A stretch of DNA of 33,232 nt from Candidatus Epulonipiscioides gigas (GCA_001983555.1 LJHE01000052.1:1-33232); one strand, 5' to 3'. Counted from the first letter of the stretch, positions 1-7,203 are shown. Notes: generated by a model not told the origin, from the sequence alone. A program made the numbers and translations.

Positions 1-298
1 CACGCCTAATGGCGTGGTTGGTGAGCTCAGACTATCTTCTTTTAAGCTCATTAAAAACTTCATTATAAAACAGAGCATTTTCTATTGGAGTATTAGATAG
101 GATATGGTTTCCATCTGCCATAAAAAATCCTGGGCAATTTTTACCAATATCAATACATCTTTTAACTTCTGCATATATCTCATCTTTTGTTCCATTTAAT
201 AATACTCGTGTATCTGCATTTCCAATAAAAGAATGAGTTTTTCCATACTTCTCAGCAATATATTTCATATCTGTGGTTGGCTCCATTACAAAACCATC
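1..298. repeat. Direct repeat, copy A (paired with 2863-3160)
   Basis: About 298 bases are nearly identical to 2863-3160 in the same orientation, at an offset of 2862. The repeat covers the 3' part of a UroD-superfamily gene and 31 bases beyond its stop codon. At 1-16 this copy has a perfect hairpin, CACGCC-TAAT-GGCGTG. Copy B has one mismatch there. Such a repeat is a natural place for an assembly to break. Confidence 0.9.
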
Positions 299-350
299 CA
301 CCTCGCCATATACTGCAATATAGTCAAAATCCATGCCATCAGAAGCAAAT
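1..350 (-). pseudogene. Internally deleted, 5'-truncated copy of the UroD-superfamily gene at 2894-3952
   Basis: This is a remnant of a paralogue of the UroD-superfamily gene at 2894-3952. The reading frame ends at 32 and can be opened from a TTG at 358, giving about 108 codons. Bases 1-298 match 2863-3160 with about eight differences by eye, including the flank beyond the stop. The match then jumps 432 bp to about 3592, and jumps another 51 bp between two copies of AAAATCCA (3620-3627 and 3671-3678). Homology stops at about 350. Both deletions are multiples of three, so the frame stayed open although most of the TIM barrel and the N-terminus (about 85 residues) are gone. The only start is a TTG with GAGG directly against it, so translation is doubtful. 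The window begins inside the 3' flank of this copy. Confidence 0.85.
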
Positions 351-451
351 TGAACCAACCTCGTAATGTTATTTTGCCTTTTGTAGATAAGTTTCCTCCA
401 GAAGCTGAGCTTTATAAGATAATGACGACAAAATTGGTTGATATAGAGTAG
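351..451 (+). other. Unrecognised coding remnant
   Basis: An open frame running to a TAG at 449-451 encodes a short peptide ending in PEAELYKIMTTKLVDIE. It starts where the UroD homology stops. The upstream part of this frame is only the antisense of the UroD fragment, so any real coding content is limited to about 33 codons. It could be the 3' end of a gene cut by the rearrangement at about 350. I do not recognise the family. Confidence 0.25.
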
Positions 452-521
452 TATTTAAATGTAACTCAACATATGATATACTGAGATATAGATTATTTAT
501 ATAATGAATGGAGAAAATATA

Positions 522-868
522 ATGAATGGACATAGTATTTATACTTTTAAGTTTAGTGAAATGTACAAGTTATATCTTGCAAAGGTCGAAAGAAAAGGCA
601 GAAATGCAGATGAATTGAACGAGGTTATTTGTTGGCTTACAGGATTACAAATGAAGAAGTTTTAAATATTAGTGATGATATTGATATGACAGCTTTCTTT
701 AAGTCTGCACCGAGTTTAAATCCTAACAGAGGTTTAATTAAAGGCTCTATTTGTGGTGTTAAACTTGTCGAAATCGAAGATCCTATGATGAAAGAAATCC
801 GTTTGCTTGACAAACTTGTAGATGAACTTGCTAAAGGCAAAGCAATCAAAAAAATACTTAGAAAATAA
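522..868 (+). pseudogene. DUF2200 family protein, single-base frameshift
   Basis: DUF2200 (PF09966) proteins are small, about 115 residues, and of unknown function. The first half reads from ATG 522 in one frame and gives SIYTFKFSEMYKLYLAKVER through VICWLTGL, then stops at 663. The second half continues in another frame from about 644, with TNEEVLNI, APSLNPNRGLIKGSICGV and EIEDPMMKEIRLLDKLVDEL, and ends at 868. One missing base near 645-646 (within GGATTACAAAT) would join them as WLTG[Y/F]TNEEV, which matches the family. GGAG at 510-513 supports ATG 522 over an in-frame ATG at 504. The next gene starts 14 bp downstream, so the two probably formed an operon. A sequencing error cannot be excluded. 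Function unknown. Confidence 0.72.
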
Positions 869-882
869 TTTAGGAGGAAATT

Positions 883-1236
883 ATGACACCAACAGAAACA
901 CTAAAGTTATGGATAGACACTTTTAATAAAGCAGATGCAAAGTCACTTTCTGAAATGTATCACTAAGATGCAATAAATCATCAAGTAGTAACCGAGCCAG
1001 TAGTGGGCAAGCAAGCTATTTACGAGATGTTTTTACGTGAATTTGCTTTGTCAGAAATGATTTGTATTCCCGAAAATATTTTTGAAAATGGCGAGTGGGC
1101 AATAATGGAATGGAAAGACCCTAAAGGATTTAGAGGGTCTGGTTTTTTCTATATCATAGACGGAAAAATCAAATTTCAACGAGGATATATGGATAAACTT
1201 AGTTTCTTGAAAATGAATGGACTGCCTATTGAGTAA
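883..1236 (+). pseudogene. NTF2-like (SnoaL-like) family protein with internal stop codon
   Basis: Starting at ATG 883, behind a strong AGGAGG at 873-878, one frame runs 117 codons to 1236 but is broken by TAA at 964-966. The text reads KSLSEMYH-stop-DAINHQVVTEPVVGKQAIYEMF and continues through GEWAIMEWKDP and FFYIIDGKIKFQRGYMDKLSFLKMNGLP. This is the usual layout of a small cone-shaped NTF2-like fold: a helix, then the HxDAxxH-type segment, then beta strands. The stop most likely replaced Glu (GAA to TAA), since Glu commonly follows His at this point. Members are stand-alone enzymes or binding proteins of varied, often unknown function. It follows the frameshifted DUF2200 gene, so both genes of the pair carry exactly one lesion. 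Confidence 0.7.
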
Positions 1237-1308
1237 AATTTTTAATTCCAAAGTATAGACCATACTAGTATGAAAATTTAGAAAGGCAAGATACTTTAGA
1301 CAGGGAGC

Positions 1309-1479
1309 AGGACAAACGCATGTATGTATTTTTTACCAAAATTTTATAATGGCGATCTAACAAAATGTATATTAAATAACAGTGAAGCATAAAATTTTTT
1401 GAATTAGTATTTATTTGCTCTAAATTGTGAGTATATCAAATGGGCATTTGGTCTTTTTGTATACTCATGCGTTTGTCCT
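1309..1479. mobile_element. MITE-like element with 14-bp perfect terminal inverted repeats
   Basis: AGGACAAACGCATG at 1309-1322 is matched exactly in inverted orientation at 1466-1479 (CATGCGTTTGTCCT), enclosing 171 bp of AT-rich DNA with no coding capacity. Beyond the perfect 14 bases the arms stay loosely similar (T-rich stretches followed by ACC and GACC). This is the architecture of a non-autonomous DNA transposon. No target-site duplication is evident in the flanks, and no transposase with these ends is in the window. It occupies most of the 336-bp gap before the Rpn-type gene. Confidence 0.6.
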
Positions 1480-1518
1480 TTTAATAGTTAAAAAAATATT
1501 CCATTTTTTCAATTCCTA

Positions 1519-1527
1519 TGATATAAT
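1519..1527 (+). promoter_or_regulatory. Extended -10 promoter for the Rpn-type gene
   Basis: TGATATAAT is a perfect extended -10 element 46 bp before the ATG at 1573. No good -35 is visible, as is normal for extended -10 promoters. It lies 39 bp outside the MITE-like element. Confidence 0.45.
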
Positions 1528-1572
1528 CTATTAAAGTAGTAGAGAGTATGGGATTGGAGCGGATAAAGAAAA

Positions 1573-2550
1573 ATGTCAAATGATAAAATAGAAAAAACAT
1601 TTATAAATGAGGAAAGTGTTAAGTTAGATGAAGTTGTAAAATCTCTATTAGATTTATCGGATGAATGTATATTAGGAACAATAAATGAATGCTTTAATCA
1701 AAATTATCAAATTGGACAAATCAAAATTAAACATATTAAAAGTAAATTTGCAAGACCAGAATTTGATTTTGAAGAGATTGAAGGAGATTTATTAATCGAA
1801 ATAGATGAAACCCAATATCATCTTGAGATACAAACTTTAAATGATGCTCAAATGCAAATTAGATTAGTAGAATATGCAATATCTATGGGTAAGAGAAAAG
1901 CTAAGTTAGATAAAGATGGAGTTATGGTTATTCGTATGCCACGACAGGCTGTAGTATTTATTGAGAAAAATAGTGGAGTAATAAACCAAAAAATAAAATT
2001 AATAGCTCAAGACGGACAAAATATGACTTACTCTATACCAACTATAAGATTATGGGAATATGAAATTGATGAATTGATAACCAAAAAAATGTATTGTTTT
2101 TTGCCATTAGTAGTTTTTAAATATCGAAAAGGTTTACAGTCAATAGTGAGAAGTACAAGCAAAACTAAAAATAAACCAGCTGAAATAAAAAAAGAAAGTC
2201 AAGCATTAGTGGATACGATTAAACAGTTAAATTCAGAAATAAAAAAATTGATTGAAGGAAAACTAATTAAGCTTACTGACTTGCACACAATGTTATTAGC
2301 CATAACAAATTTGACCCATTATCTAAATCATAAATTTATAAAAGATACAAATTTAACAGGTGAGGTGATAAAGATGACAAAAACATTATACGACCCAGCG
2401 GTTGAACAAAGAGGTATTGAACAAGGCATTGAGCAAGGACGTGTTGAAGTAGCAAAATCTTTGTTAGATATATTAGATAACGAAACAATTGCGTTAAAAA
2501 CAAAACTTTCTATTGAGCAAGTTGAACAATTAAGATTTGAAAACAAGTAA
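1573..2550 (+). CDS. Rpn-type PD-(D/E)XK nuclease / putative transposase family protein
   Basis: A 325-residue protein of the PD-(D/E)XK superfamily annotated as Rpn recombination-promoting nuclease or putative transposase (PDDEXK_2-like). The likely active site is Asp72 in the EGDLLIEID segment and Glu85-Ile-Gln87 in YHLEIQ. The ExQ form in place of ExK is typical of this group. A helix rich in Gln and Arg (NDAQMQIRLVEYA) follows. The C-terminus carries the GIEQGIEQG repeat (about residue 280) and ends in a helix-turn-helix-like LSIEQVEQLRF, both hallmarks of this family. The E. coli Rpn proteins promote RecA-independent recombination. Activity here is inferred. The gene stands alone among decayed sequences and beside a direct repeat, which fits a mobile or selfish gene, but no terminal repeats bracket it. 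ATG 1573 is preceded by a distant GGAG at 1556-1559. Confidence 0.75.
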   Translation: MSNDKIEKTFINEESVKLDEVVKSLLDLSDECILGTINECFNQNYQIGQIKIKHIKSKFARPEFDFEEIEGDLLIEIDETQYHLEIQTLNDAQMQIRLVEYAISMGKRKAKLDKDGVMVIRMPRQAVVFIEKNSGVINQKIKLIAQDGQNMTYSIPTIRLWEYEIDELITKKMYCFLPLVVFKYRKGLQSIVRSTSKTKNKPAEIKKESQALVDTIKQLNSEIKKLIEGKLIKLTDLHTMLLAITNLTHYLNHKFIKDTNLTGEVIKMTKTLYDPAVEQRGIEQGIEQGRVEVAKSLLDILDNETIALKTKLSIEQVEQLRFENK

Positions 2551-2599
2551 GATGGCTAAAGACTTGATAAGCTATAAAACAAATAAATTTATTAAGTAG

Positions 2600-2619
2600 C
2601 ACTTCCATTTGGAGGTGCA
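2600..2619 (+). other. Small hairpin downstream of the Rpn-type gene
   Basis: GCACTTCC-ATTT-GGAGGTGC forms an 8-bp stem with one G-U pair, 50 bp past the Rpn stop codon. It lacks a clear U run, so it is a weak terminator candidate. Confidence 0.35.
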
Positions 2620-2632
2620 CAGTTTGTAGACA

Positions 2633-2686
2633 AATAACCTAGATGCTAAATTATACAACAGTATAAGTATTAACATTTAGGTTATT
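2633..2686. repeat. Long imperfect hairpin
   Basis: The arms at 2633-2656 and 2661-2686 pair over about 24 bases with few interruptions. Both begin AATAACCTA when read inward and both end in TTATAC next to a 4-base AACA loop. No U run follows on either strand, so it does not look like an ordinary terminator. It may be a palindromic repeat or the remnant of an inverted-repeat element. The rest of the 343-bp gap (2551-2893) holds only this, the hairpin at 2600 and the terminator at 2823. Confidence 0.55.
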
Positions 2687-2822
2687 ATTAGTATGTATTA
2701 TCATAAATTTGTCAAAAAAATATAAATTATAGAGAATATACCTTCCTTTTAAGCCTTGTATATGGTTCCAATTAGTCAGTTTTTTCAAATTCATGCATGC
2801 AAATTCACCTTTAATGATATTC

Positions 2823-2860
2823 TTAAAAAAAATAGACTATAGACAATCGTCTACAGTCTG
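2823..2860 (-). terminator. Rho-independent terminator after the UroD-superfamily gene
   Basis: Read on the minus strand, the stem at 2835-2844 and 2849-2858 (GACTGTAGAC-GATT-GTCTATAGTC, one G-U pair) is followed by TATTTTTTTTAA. It lies 34 bp past the stop of the gene at 2894-3952. The intervening flank can also form a competing stem (AGTCTG 2855-2860 with CAGACT 2890-2895). Confidence 0.75.
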
Positions 2861-2862
2861 TT

Positions 2863-3160
2863 CACGCCTAATGACGTGGTCGGTGAGCTCAGACTATCTT
2901 CTTTTAAGTTCATTAAAAACTTCATTATAAAACAGAGCATTTTCTATTGGAGTATTAGATGGAATATGGTTTCCAACTGCCATAAAAAATCCTGGACAAT
3001 TTTTACCAATATCAATACATCTTTTAACTTCTGCATATATCTCATCTTTTGTTCCATTTAATAATACTCGTGTATCTGCATTTCCAATGAAAGAATGAGT
3101 TTTTCCATACTTCTCAGCAATATATTTCATATCTGTGGTTGGCTCCATTACAAAACCATC
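2863..3160. repeat. Direct repeat, copy B (paired with 1-298)
   Basis: This is the second copy of the direct repeat described at 1-298. It is part of an intact gene here. The two copies flank about 2.5 kb holding broken small genes, a MITE-like element and a PD-(D/E)XK nuclease gene. Confidence 0.9.
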
Positions 3161-3952
3161 TACACCACAATCTGCTACATCATCTATAAATTCCGTATAA
3201 TTTCCGTCGCATAAATATATAACTTTTTTACCAGCTTCTTTTAAAGGAGCAAACATCTTTTTGTAATTTGGAAATACATATTTTCTGTACCATTTCGGAT
3301 TTACAAATGCTCCTGAAGTCCAAACAATATCATCATGTATTCTAAGTATTGGTGTATCACATTGTGCCATTGCTCTAAAATATGGCATAATCCATTCAGT
3401 ATAGCGATTTGCTACTTCTCCAAAGCCGTCACCATCAATTGCAAGAGCAAGCAATAACATTTCCCAACCAAAAATTTCAATAAGACCTGTTACCAACGTG
3501 ATATAAGTTCCTTGAGTATTAACTGAATTTGGGAATAAATCACACTTTTCATAATAGCTCGCATTTAAATCTTTAATAGCTTGTCGTTCATCCACCTCAC
3601 CATATACTGCAATAGGGTCAAAATCCAGACACTCTTCAGGGTCAGAAAATGGACAAGAAACCTCTGCACTAAAATCCACGCCACCAGAAGCAAATGTAGC
3701 ATGCCCTTTTTTCGTTCTACATTTATTAAGATGACCAATGTGCACAAAAGCATTTCCAAAAAATGAATAATCCCACGCCTTTACAAAAGCTTGAGTTGCT
3801 TTCATTTGTTCTTCTTTAGTACTTTGAGGAGTTGCTTTTACTCCTGTCACTTTTTCAATTAGCTCCCAATACATATGAGCAGAATATTCTGTTCTAGGTA
3901 TAACATCTGGCATCTCTAAATTAAAAGCTGCCATTCCAAGTTCATAAGACAT
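2894..3952 (-). CDS. UroD-superfamily (MtaA-like) protein with altered zinc-ligand motif
   Basis: A 352-residue TIM-barrel protein of the uroporphyrinogen decarboxylase / corrinoid methyltransferase superfamily (PF01208). Family features include PNYKKMFAPLKEAGKKVIYLCDGN (split here at about residues 229-251), DGFVMEPTTDM and the C-terminal SNTPIENALFYNEVF. In MtaA-type methylcobalamin methyltransferases zinc is held by an HxC pair and a late Cys. Here the pair reads YLC (Cys248, His lost), and the late GGC motif reads VGNH (His329 nearby). So either the metal site is rearranged or the protein is not a classical methyltransferase. Loss of true UroD substrate residues and the absence of haem genes argue against haem synthesis. 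ATG 3952 has AGGGGAAG upstream. It follows the UroD gene at 4035-5039 across a hairpin. A shortened copy lies at 1-350. Confidence 0.8.
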   Translation of the reverse strand: MSYELGMAAFNLEMPDVIPRTEYSAHMYWELIEKVTGVKATPQSTKEEQMKATQAFVKAWDYSFFGNAFVHIGHLNKCRTKKGHATFASGGVDFSAEVSCPFSDPEECLDFDPIAVYGEVDERQAIKDLNASYYEKCDLFPNSVNTQGTYITLVTGLIEIFGWEMLLLALAIDGDGFGEVANRYTEWIMPYFRAMAQCDTPILRIHDDIVWTSGAFVNPKWYRKYVFPNYKKMFAPLKEAGKKVIYLCDGNYTEFIDDVADCGVDGFVMEPTTDMKYIAEKYGKTHSFIGNADTRVLLNGTKDEIYAEVKRCIDIGKNCPGFFMAVGNHIPSNTPIENALFYNEVFNELKRR

Positions 3953-3995
3953 ATATTACTTCCCCTTAAATTATTTTATTTAAATATGATAATAA

Positions 3996-4026
3996 GCTCC
4001 TTTTTCTAAATAATAAAAAAAGGAGC
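3996..4026 (-). terminator. Intergenic hairpin between two UroD-superfamily genes
   Basis: GCTCCTTTTT and AAAAAGGAGC pair around an AT-rich loop, 9 bp after the stop of the gene at 4035-5039. The following minus-strand bases are TTATTAT, a weak U run. It may attenuate rather than end transcription into the gene at 2894-3952. Confidence 0.55.
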
Positions 4027-4034
4027 ATTTTATA

Positions 4035-5039
4035 TTATTTTTTGTATAATAAATCATTCATAAGTATCATGTTTTCTATAGGCGTGAATTTTGGAATTTC
4101 ACATCCACCTGCAATAAATGTTTTTGCATCTGCAATTTCTATACAATTTTTTACTTCACGTGTTACTAATTCTTTATTTCCTTGCAAAAATACTTTAACA
4201 GGGTCAAGATTGCCACATGCACAAATATGCGTTCCTCTAAATTTATTTACTGCTACTTCAAAATCTACCATCCAATCAATATCAACCATATCTGGATTAA
4301 CTTCTATAATTAAATCTAAAAGTTGTGAGATGTCTCCACAAATGTGTAGTTTTGATTTTGCTCCTAATCTACGAATATCATCTATAATTCGCTTTTCATA
4401 CTTAAATACATACTTTTTATAAAGATCAGGACCAATTAACGATGCAGCTGCATTTCCCACTCCGATAATATTTGCACCAGCTTTTACCTGAGCTTCCATA
4501 AATTTATATTGTTGCTCATATATGATTTCAAAAATCTCTTCTACATATTCTGGCTCAGTTAATAAATCTACCATAATTTCATTAATATCTCGAAGGTCGG
4601 TTGCTTCTGCAATTACACCTTCCACCCAACCAATAATGGGATATTTTCCATTAACTTTTTGCTTGTAAAGCTCTACTGCTCTGATACGATCTAACATACG
4701 CTCACTTTTAAATGGATCTACAGATTTTAAATCCTTTAATTGAGCATAGTCTTTAATATACGGTTCTTTACAATATGGAACGTCATCTTCTGGTAAAACT
4801 AAAGTAGCACCAAATCCACTTGCTTCTCTCATAGGATCAGAGATACAACTTACTGCATCTATTCCAAATTTTTCACAACAATAAATATTAGCTTCTACAA
4901 GCTTTCTATAATCAGTTACAAATTCTTTATACGTTGCTCCTATATGATAAGCTCCAAATGCCATAATAATATTTAAATTCGGTATTTTATCAACATCTTT
5001 TCCTTCAAAGCGATTCATAACTCTCTCAAATGAATTCAT
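4035..5039 (-). CDS. UroD-superfamily, MtaA/CmuA-like methyltransferase family protein
   Basis: A 334-residue member of the UroD/MtaA superfamily. It keeps the complete zinc-type signature of methylcobalamin-dependent methyltransferases: His232 and Cys234 in LHICGD, and Cys313 in GGCEIP. It also has CGNLDP (275-280) and the closing FTPIENMILM segment. Family knowledge suggests zinc-activated thiolate chemistry, with methyl transfer to or from a corrinoid. The real substrate is unknown, and no corrinoid-binding protein or MtaB/MttB-type partner is in the window. It is probably co-transcribed with the next UroD gene. The start is ATG 5039. The nearest good Shine-Dalgarno (GGAG, 5075-5078) is over 30 bases away, separated from the ATG by a small hairpin (5051-5072), which is unusual. 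Confidence 0.8.
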   Translation of the reverse strand: MNSFERVMNRFEGKDVDKIPNLNIIMAFGAYHIGATYKEFVTDYRKLVEANIYCCEKFGIDAVSCISDPMREASGFGATLVLPEDDVPYCKEPYIKDYAQLKDLKSVDPFKSERMLDRIRAVELYKQKVNGKYPIIGWVEGVIAEATDLRDINEIMVDLLTEPEYVEEIFEIIYEQQYKFMEAQVKAGANIIGVGNAAASLIGPDLYKKYVFKYEKRIIDDIRRLGAKSKLHICGDISQLLDLIIEVNPDMVDIDWMVDFEVAVNKFRGTHICACGNLDPVKVFLQGNKELVTREVKNCIEIADAKTFIAGGCEIPKFTPIENMILMNDLLYKK

Positions 5040-5050
5040 TTAATTAACCC

Positions 5051-5080
5051 GCTACTATTTAAATAAAGTAGCTTCTCCTT
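5051..5080 (-). promoter_or_regulatory. Hairpin between Shine-Dalgarno and start codon
   Basis: On the minus strand AAAAGGAGAA is followed at once by a GCTACT/AGTAGC stem (5067-5072 with 5051-5056) and then GGGTTAATTAA before ATG 5039. Folding would bring the ribosome site nearer to the start. Alternatively the stem is incidental and a weaker site is used. Confidence 0.35.
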
Positions 5081-5143
5081 TTTTTATTTTTAAATTAATT
5101 AATGAGACCAAATGTATAGCTCATATAGTTATAGTACGTCAAA

Positions 5144-5695
5144 CTAAAGTTTACTACCAATATATCTAAGTTTCTTTAGTCTTTTTTCATTATTTTTTGT
5201 TTTATCAATACTAGTGCAACCTTGTAAAATAATAGTTTTTTTTAGTTTTAGTCCCATCGCTTTTAAAGCTTTTCCTGTTTGTCTCATATATCTTCTAAAT
5301 AAAAATGGGACTGGTGCTCCATAGGTATAAAGCATTATTAAATCTCTTTTACCAAAACGTGGTTTATGCCATCGATCAGTTAATGGATAAAGTCTATCAA
5401 GAAAGGTCTTAGTAAAACCATTAACTTGACATATATAAATAGGCGAAGCGATGACAACTATATCTGCGGATTTAATTTGTTCAAAAACTTCATGCATATC
5501 ATCTTTTAAAACGCATCTACCACCATTATCTATACATTTTCTACAACCAATACAGTTTTTAATATTCATTTTACAAAGTTCATACTTTATGTATTTTACA
5601 TTGTTTTGATTTACACCTTCAATTAGTGAATCTACTGCACGGGCAACATTGCCATTAGTGTGTGGACTGCCCATTATTATAATCATATTTTTCAA
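5144..5695 (-). CDS. Flavodoxin family / NAD(P)H-dependent FMN reductase with Fe-S-type cysteine motif
   Basis: A 183-residue protein of the NADPH-dependent FMN reductase fold, close to iron-sulfur flavoproteins. The N-terminal MGSPHTNGNVARAV is the FMN phosphate-binding loop. CIGCRKC followed by GGRC supplies a compact four-Cys cluster (about residues 48-61), typical for an electron-transfer or multimeric flavoprotein. SPIYICQVNGFTKTFLDR is the second flavin-contact segment. Likely cytoplasmic, with FMN bound; the electron partner is unknown. The start is a TTG at 5695 because AGGAGA sits 8 bases before it. Internal ATGs at 5686 and 5674 lack a site and would damage the flavin loop. It lies upstream of the UroD gene at 4035 on the same strand, 104 bp away, so co-expression is possible but not shown. 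Confidence 0.82.
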   Translation of the reverse strand: MKNMIIIMGSPHTNGNVARAVDSLIEGVNQNNVKYIKYELCKMNIKNCIGCRKCIDNGGRCVLKDDMHEVFEQIKSADIVVIASPIYICQVNGFTKTFLDRLYPLTDRWHKPRFGKRDLIMLYTYGAPVPFLFRRYMRQTGKALKAMGLKLKKTIILQGCTSIDKTKNNEKRLKKLRYIGSKL

Positions 5696-5714
5696 ATTTA
5701 AAATTCTCCTATAG

Positions 5715-6020
5715 TTACAATACTTTAAAATAAAAGCCTTTCCTTAAACCCTCCTGTGCTGGAACCCACTGAAAAACTAAAGTTGTTAGCTTACTAGAAG
5801 TTCTCAAGCGTTCCCCAATCATCCTTCCGGTAGCTAATGCTACCTCCCAAACCCAACCGCCTCTTGCGAGGCACCTCCCCTTAAAAAAAAAGGGGGGGGT
5901 AGAGGGGAAAAGTGCCAATGGCACAGGTTGGTTTAGGGGGAGGCTATACGGTGGGGATTTCTTGATATCAAAAGACTTTTTCAGCGATCTCTTAAAATAG
6001 TGGCACTGAAAATGGTGGCC
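5715..6020. repeat. GC-rich multi-hairpin intergenic repeat (Clostridia type)
   Basis: This non-coding block between mmsB and the flavodoxin gene is far richer in G and C than its surroundings. Four small stems are plain: GGTAGC/GCTACC (5829-5844), GCCTC/GAGGC (5859-5872), CCCCTT/AAGGGG around an A run (5877-5895) and GTGCC/GGCAC (5912-5924). A longer outer stem pairs CCTCCCAAACCCAACC (5843-5858) with 5926-5943, closing a multiloop around the last three. CACTGAAAA occurs near both ends (5767 and about 6004). Similar CCTCCCC...AAGGGGAGG elements are common between genes in Clostridia. I infer a MITE- or REP-like repeat. An open frame crossing it is an artefact. Confidence 0.6.
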
Positions 6021-6030
6021 TGTTAGTAAA

Positions 6031-7203
6031 TTAAGCTTTTTTGCGTTTAGAAACAATATCAAAAATGACAGCTGCAAGAAGAACTAGACCTTTTACAACT
6101 TTTTGATAGTTTGAATCAACCCCACTAATTGACATTCCGAGATTAATTATACCCATTAAAAGAGCTCCTATGATAACGCCAGGAACAGTACCGACTCCAC
6201 CGTAAGCTGATGCTCCGCCAATAAAACAAGCACTTATAGCATCCATCTCATAATTTGTACCATAAGTTGGTTGAGCAGATGTCATTCTAGCAATAGTTAG
6301 CATACCTGCTAGTGCAGAAAGTAACCCCATATTTGCGTATGCAATAAAATATACTTTGCTCGTATTAATACCAGATAATCTAGTAGCTTTTTCGTTGCCA
6401 CCTACAGCGTAAAAATGACGGCCAATTGTAGTTTTTGAAGTTATGTAACCATAAATGGCAACAATTAAAGCAACCCAAATTAGAGCAGTTGGAACACCTT
6501 TATATTGACTAAATTGTATTGCAAAAAACATAATAATTGCAGTAGCACCTACAACCTTTAAAATAACTTTTTGCATAAAAACATTTTGTCCTGTTGCTCT
6601 TTGTTTTGACATGACTTTTGCTTCATATGCTATATAACATGCGGTAATTATTATTCCTATAATAATAGCAGTGATATTAATTCCTTCAAATCCAAAAATA
6701 TCTGGAATATAACAGTTTGCTCCACCACCAAACATTTGAACAAATGTTGAATATGATGCAATTGAGACTGCTTTACCTTCAAGCACAACATTTGAAAGCC
6801 CTCTAAATACGAGCATTCCAGCAAGGGTTACTATAAAAGGTGGTACGCGCACAAATGCAACCCAATATCCTTGCCAAATCCCTATTAAAAGACCTATTCC
6901 TAGCATAAATACAATTACTAAAAGAATATTCATATCACTTGTTATCATCAACGCTCCAACAGCGCCCACAAAACATACAACAGAACCTACAGATAGGTCA
7001 ATGTTACCTCCTGTTAGAATACATAGTAGCATACCAACTGCTAATACAAATACATATGCATTTTGTGAAATAAGATTTGTAATGTTTTGAGGCAATAAGA
7101 TTTTGCCATTAGTTTGAATGTTAAAAAATATTATAACCATAACTAAGATTAAAATCATTGTGTACTTTTGCACCCAAGTCATTACTTTTGCTTTATTTTC
7201 CAT
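6031..7203 (-). CDS. mmsB: Multiple-monosaccharide ABC transporter permease
   Basis: A 390-residue integral membrane permease of the GguB/XylH/RbsC family (BPD_transp_2), the channel part of a ChvE-type sugar importer. It shows about ten hydrophobic segments. The family signatures [45 protein letters not shown] and [20 protein letters not shown] are all present. The last two bracket the loop that contacts the ATPase. ATG 7203 overlaps the end of mmsA by 11 bp and has an AGGAGG site, so it is translationally coupled. It is the last gene of the chvE-mmsA-mmsB operon and abuts the GC-rich repeat. Substrates in the family include arabinose, xylose, galactose and glucose. Specificity here cannot be read from the sequence. 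Confidence 0.93.
   Translation of the reverse strand: MENKAKVMTWVQKYTMILILVMVIIFFNIQTNGKILLPQNITNLISQNAYVFVLAVGMLLCILTGGNIDLSVGSVVCFVGAVGALMITSDMNILLVIVFMLGIGLLIGIWQGYWVAFVRVPPFIVTLAGMLVFRGLSNVVLEGKAVSIASYSTFVQMFGGGANCYIPDIFGFEGINITAIIIGIIITACYIAYEAKVMSKQRATGQNVFMQKVILKVVGATAIIMFFAIQFSQYKGVPTALIWVALIVAIYGYITSKTTIGRHFYAVGGNEKATRLSGINTSKVYFIAYANMGLLSALAGMLTIARMTSAQPTYGTNYEMDAISACFIGGASAYGGVGTVPGVIIGALLMGIINLGMSISGVDSNYQKVVKGLVLLAAVIFDIVSKRKKA

Noticed and set aside
233-451. 72-codon plus-strand open frame
   Set aside because: The first 118 bases are the antisense of the UroD-family relic. Only the last third could be real and is listed as a remnant.
629-868. 79-codon frame as a complete gene from a TTG start
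   Set aside because: No ribosome site, and the upstream frame supplies the missing N-terminal half of a DUF2200 protein, so it is the second half of a frameshifted gene.
2894-5039. True uroporphyrinogen decarboxylase in haem synthesis
   Set aside because: The proteins carry MtaA-like HxC or derived metal motifs, occur in several divergent copies, and no haem pathway gene is nearby.
5715-6077. 120-codon minus-strand open frame over the GC-rich block
   Set aside because: It starts inside mmsB, has no ribosome site, and its translation is low-complexity sequence generated by the hairpin repeat.
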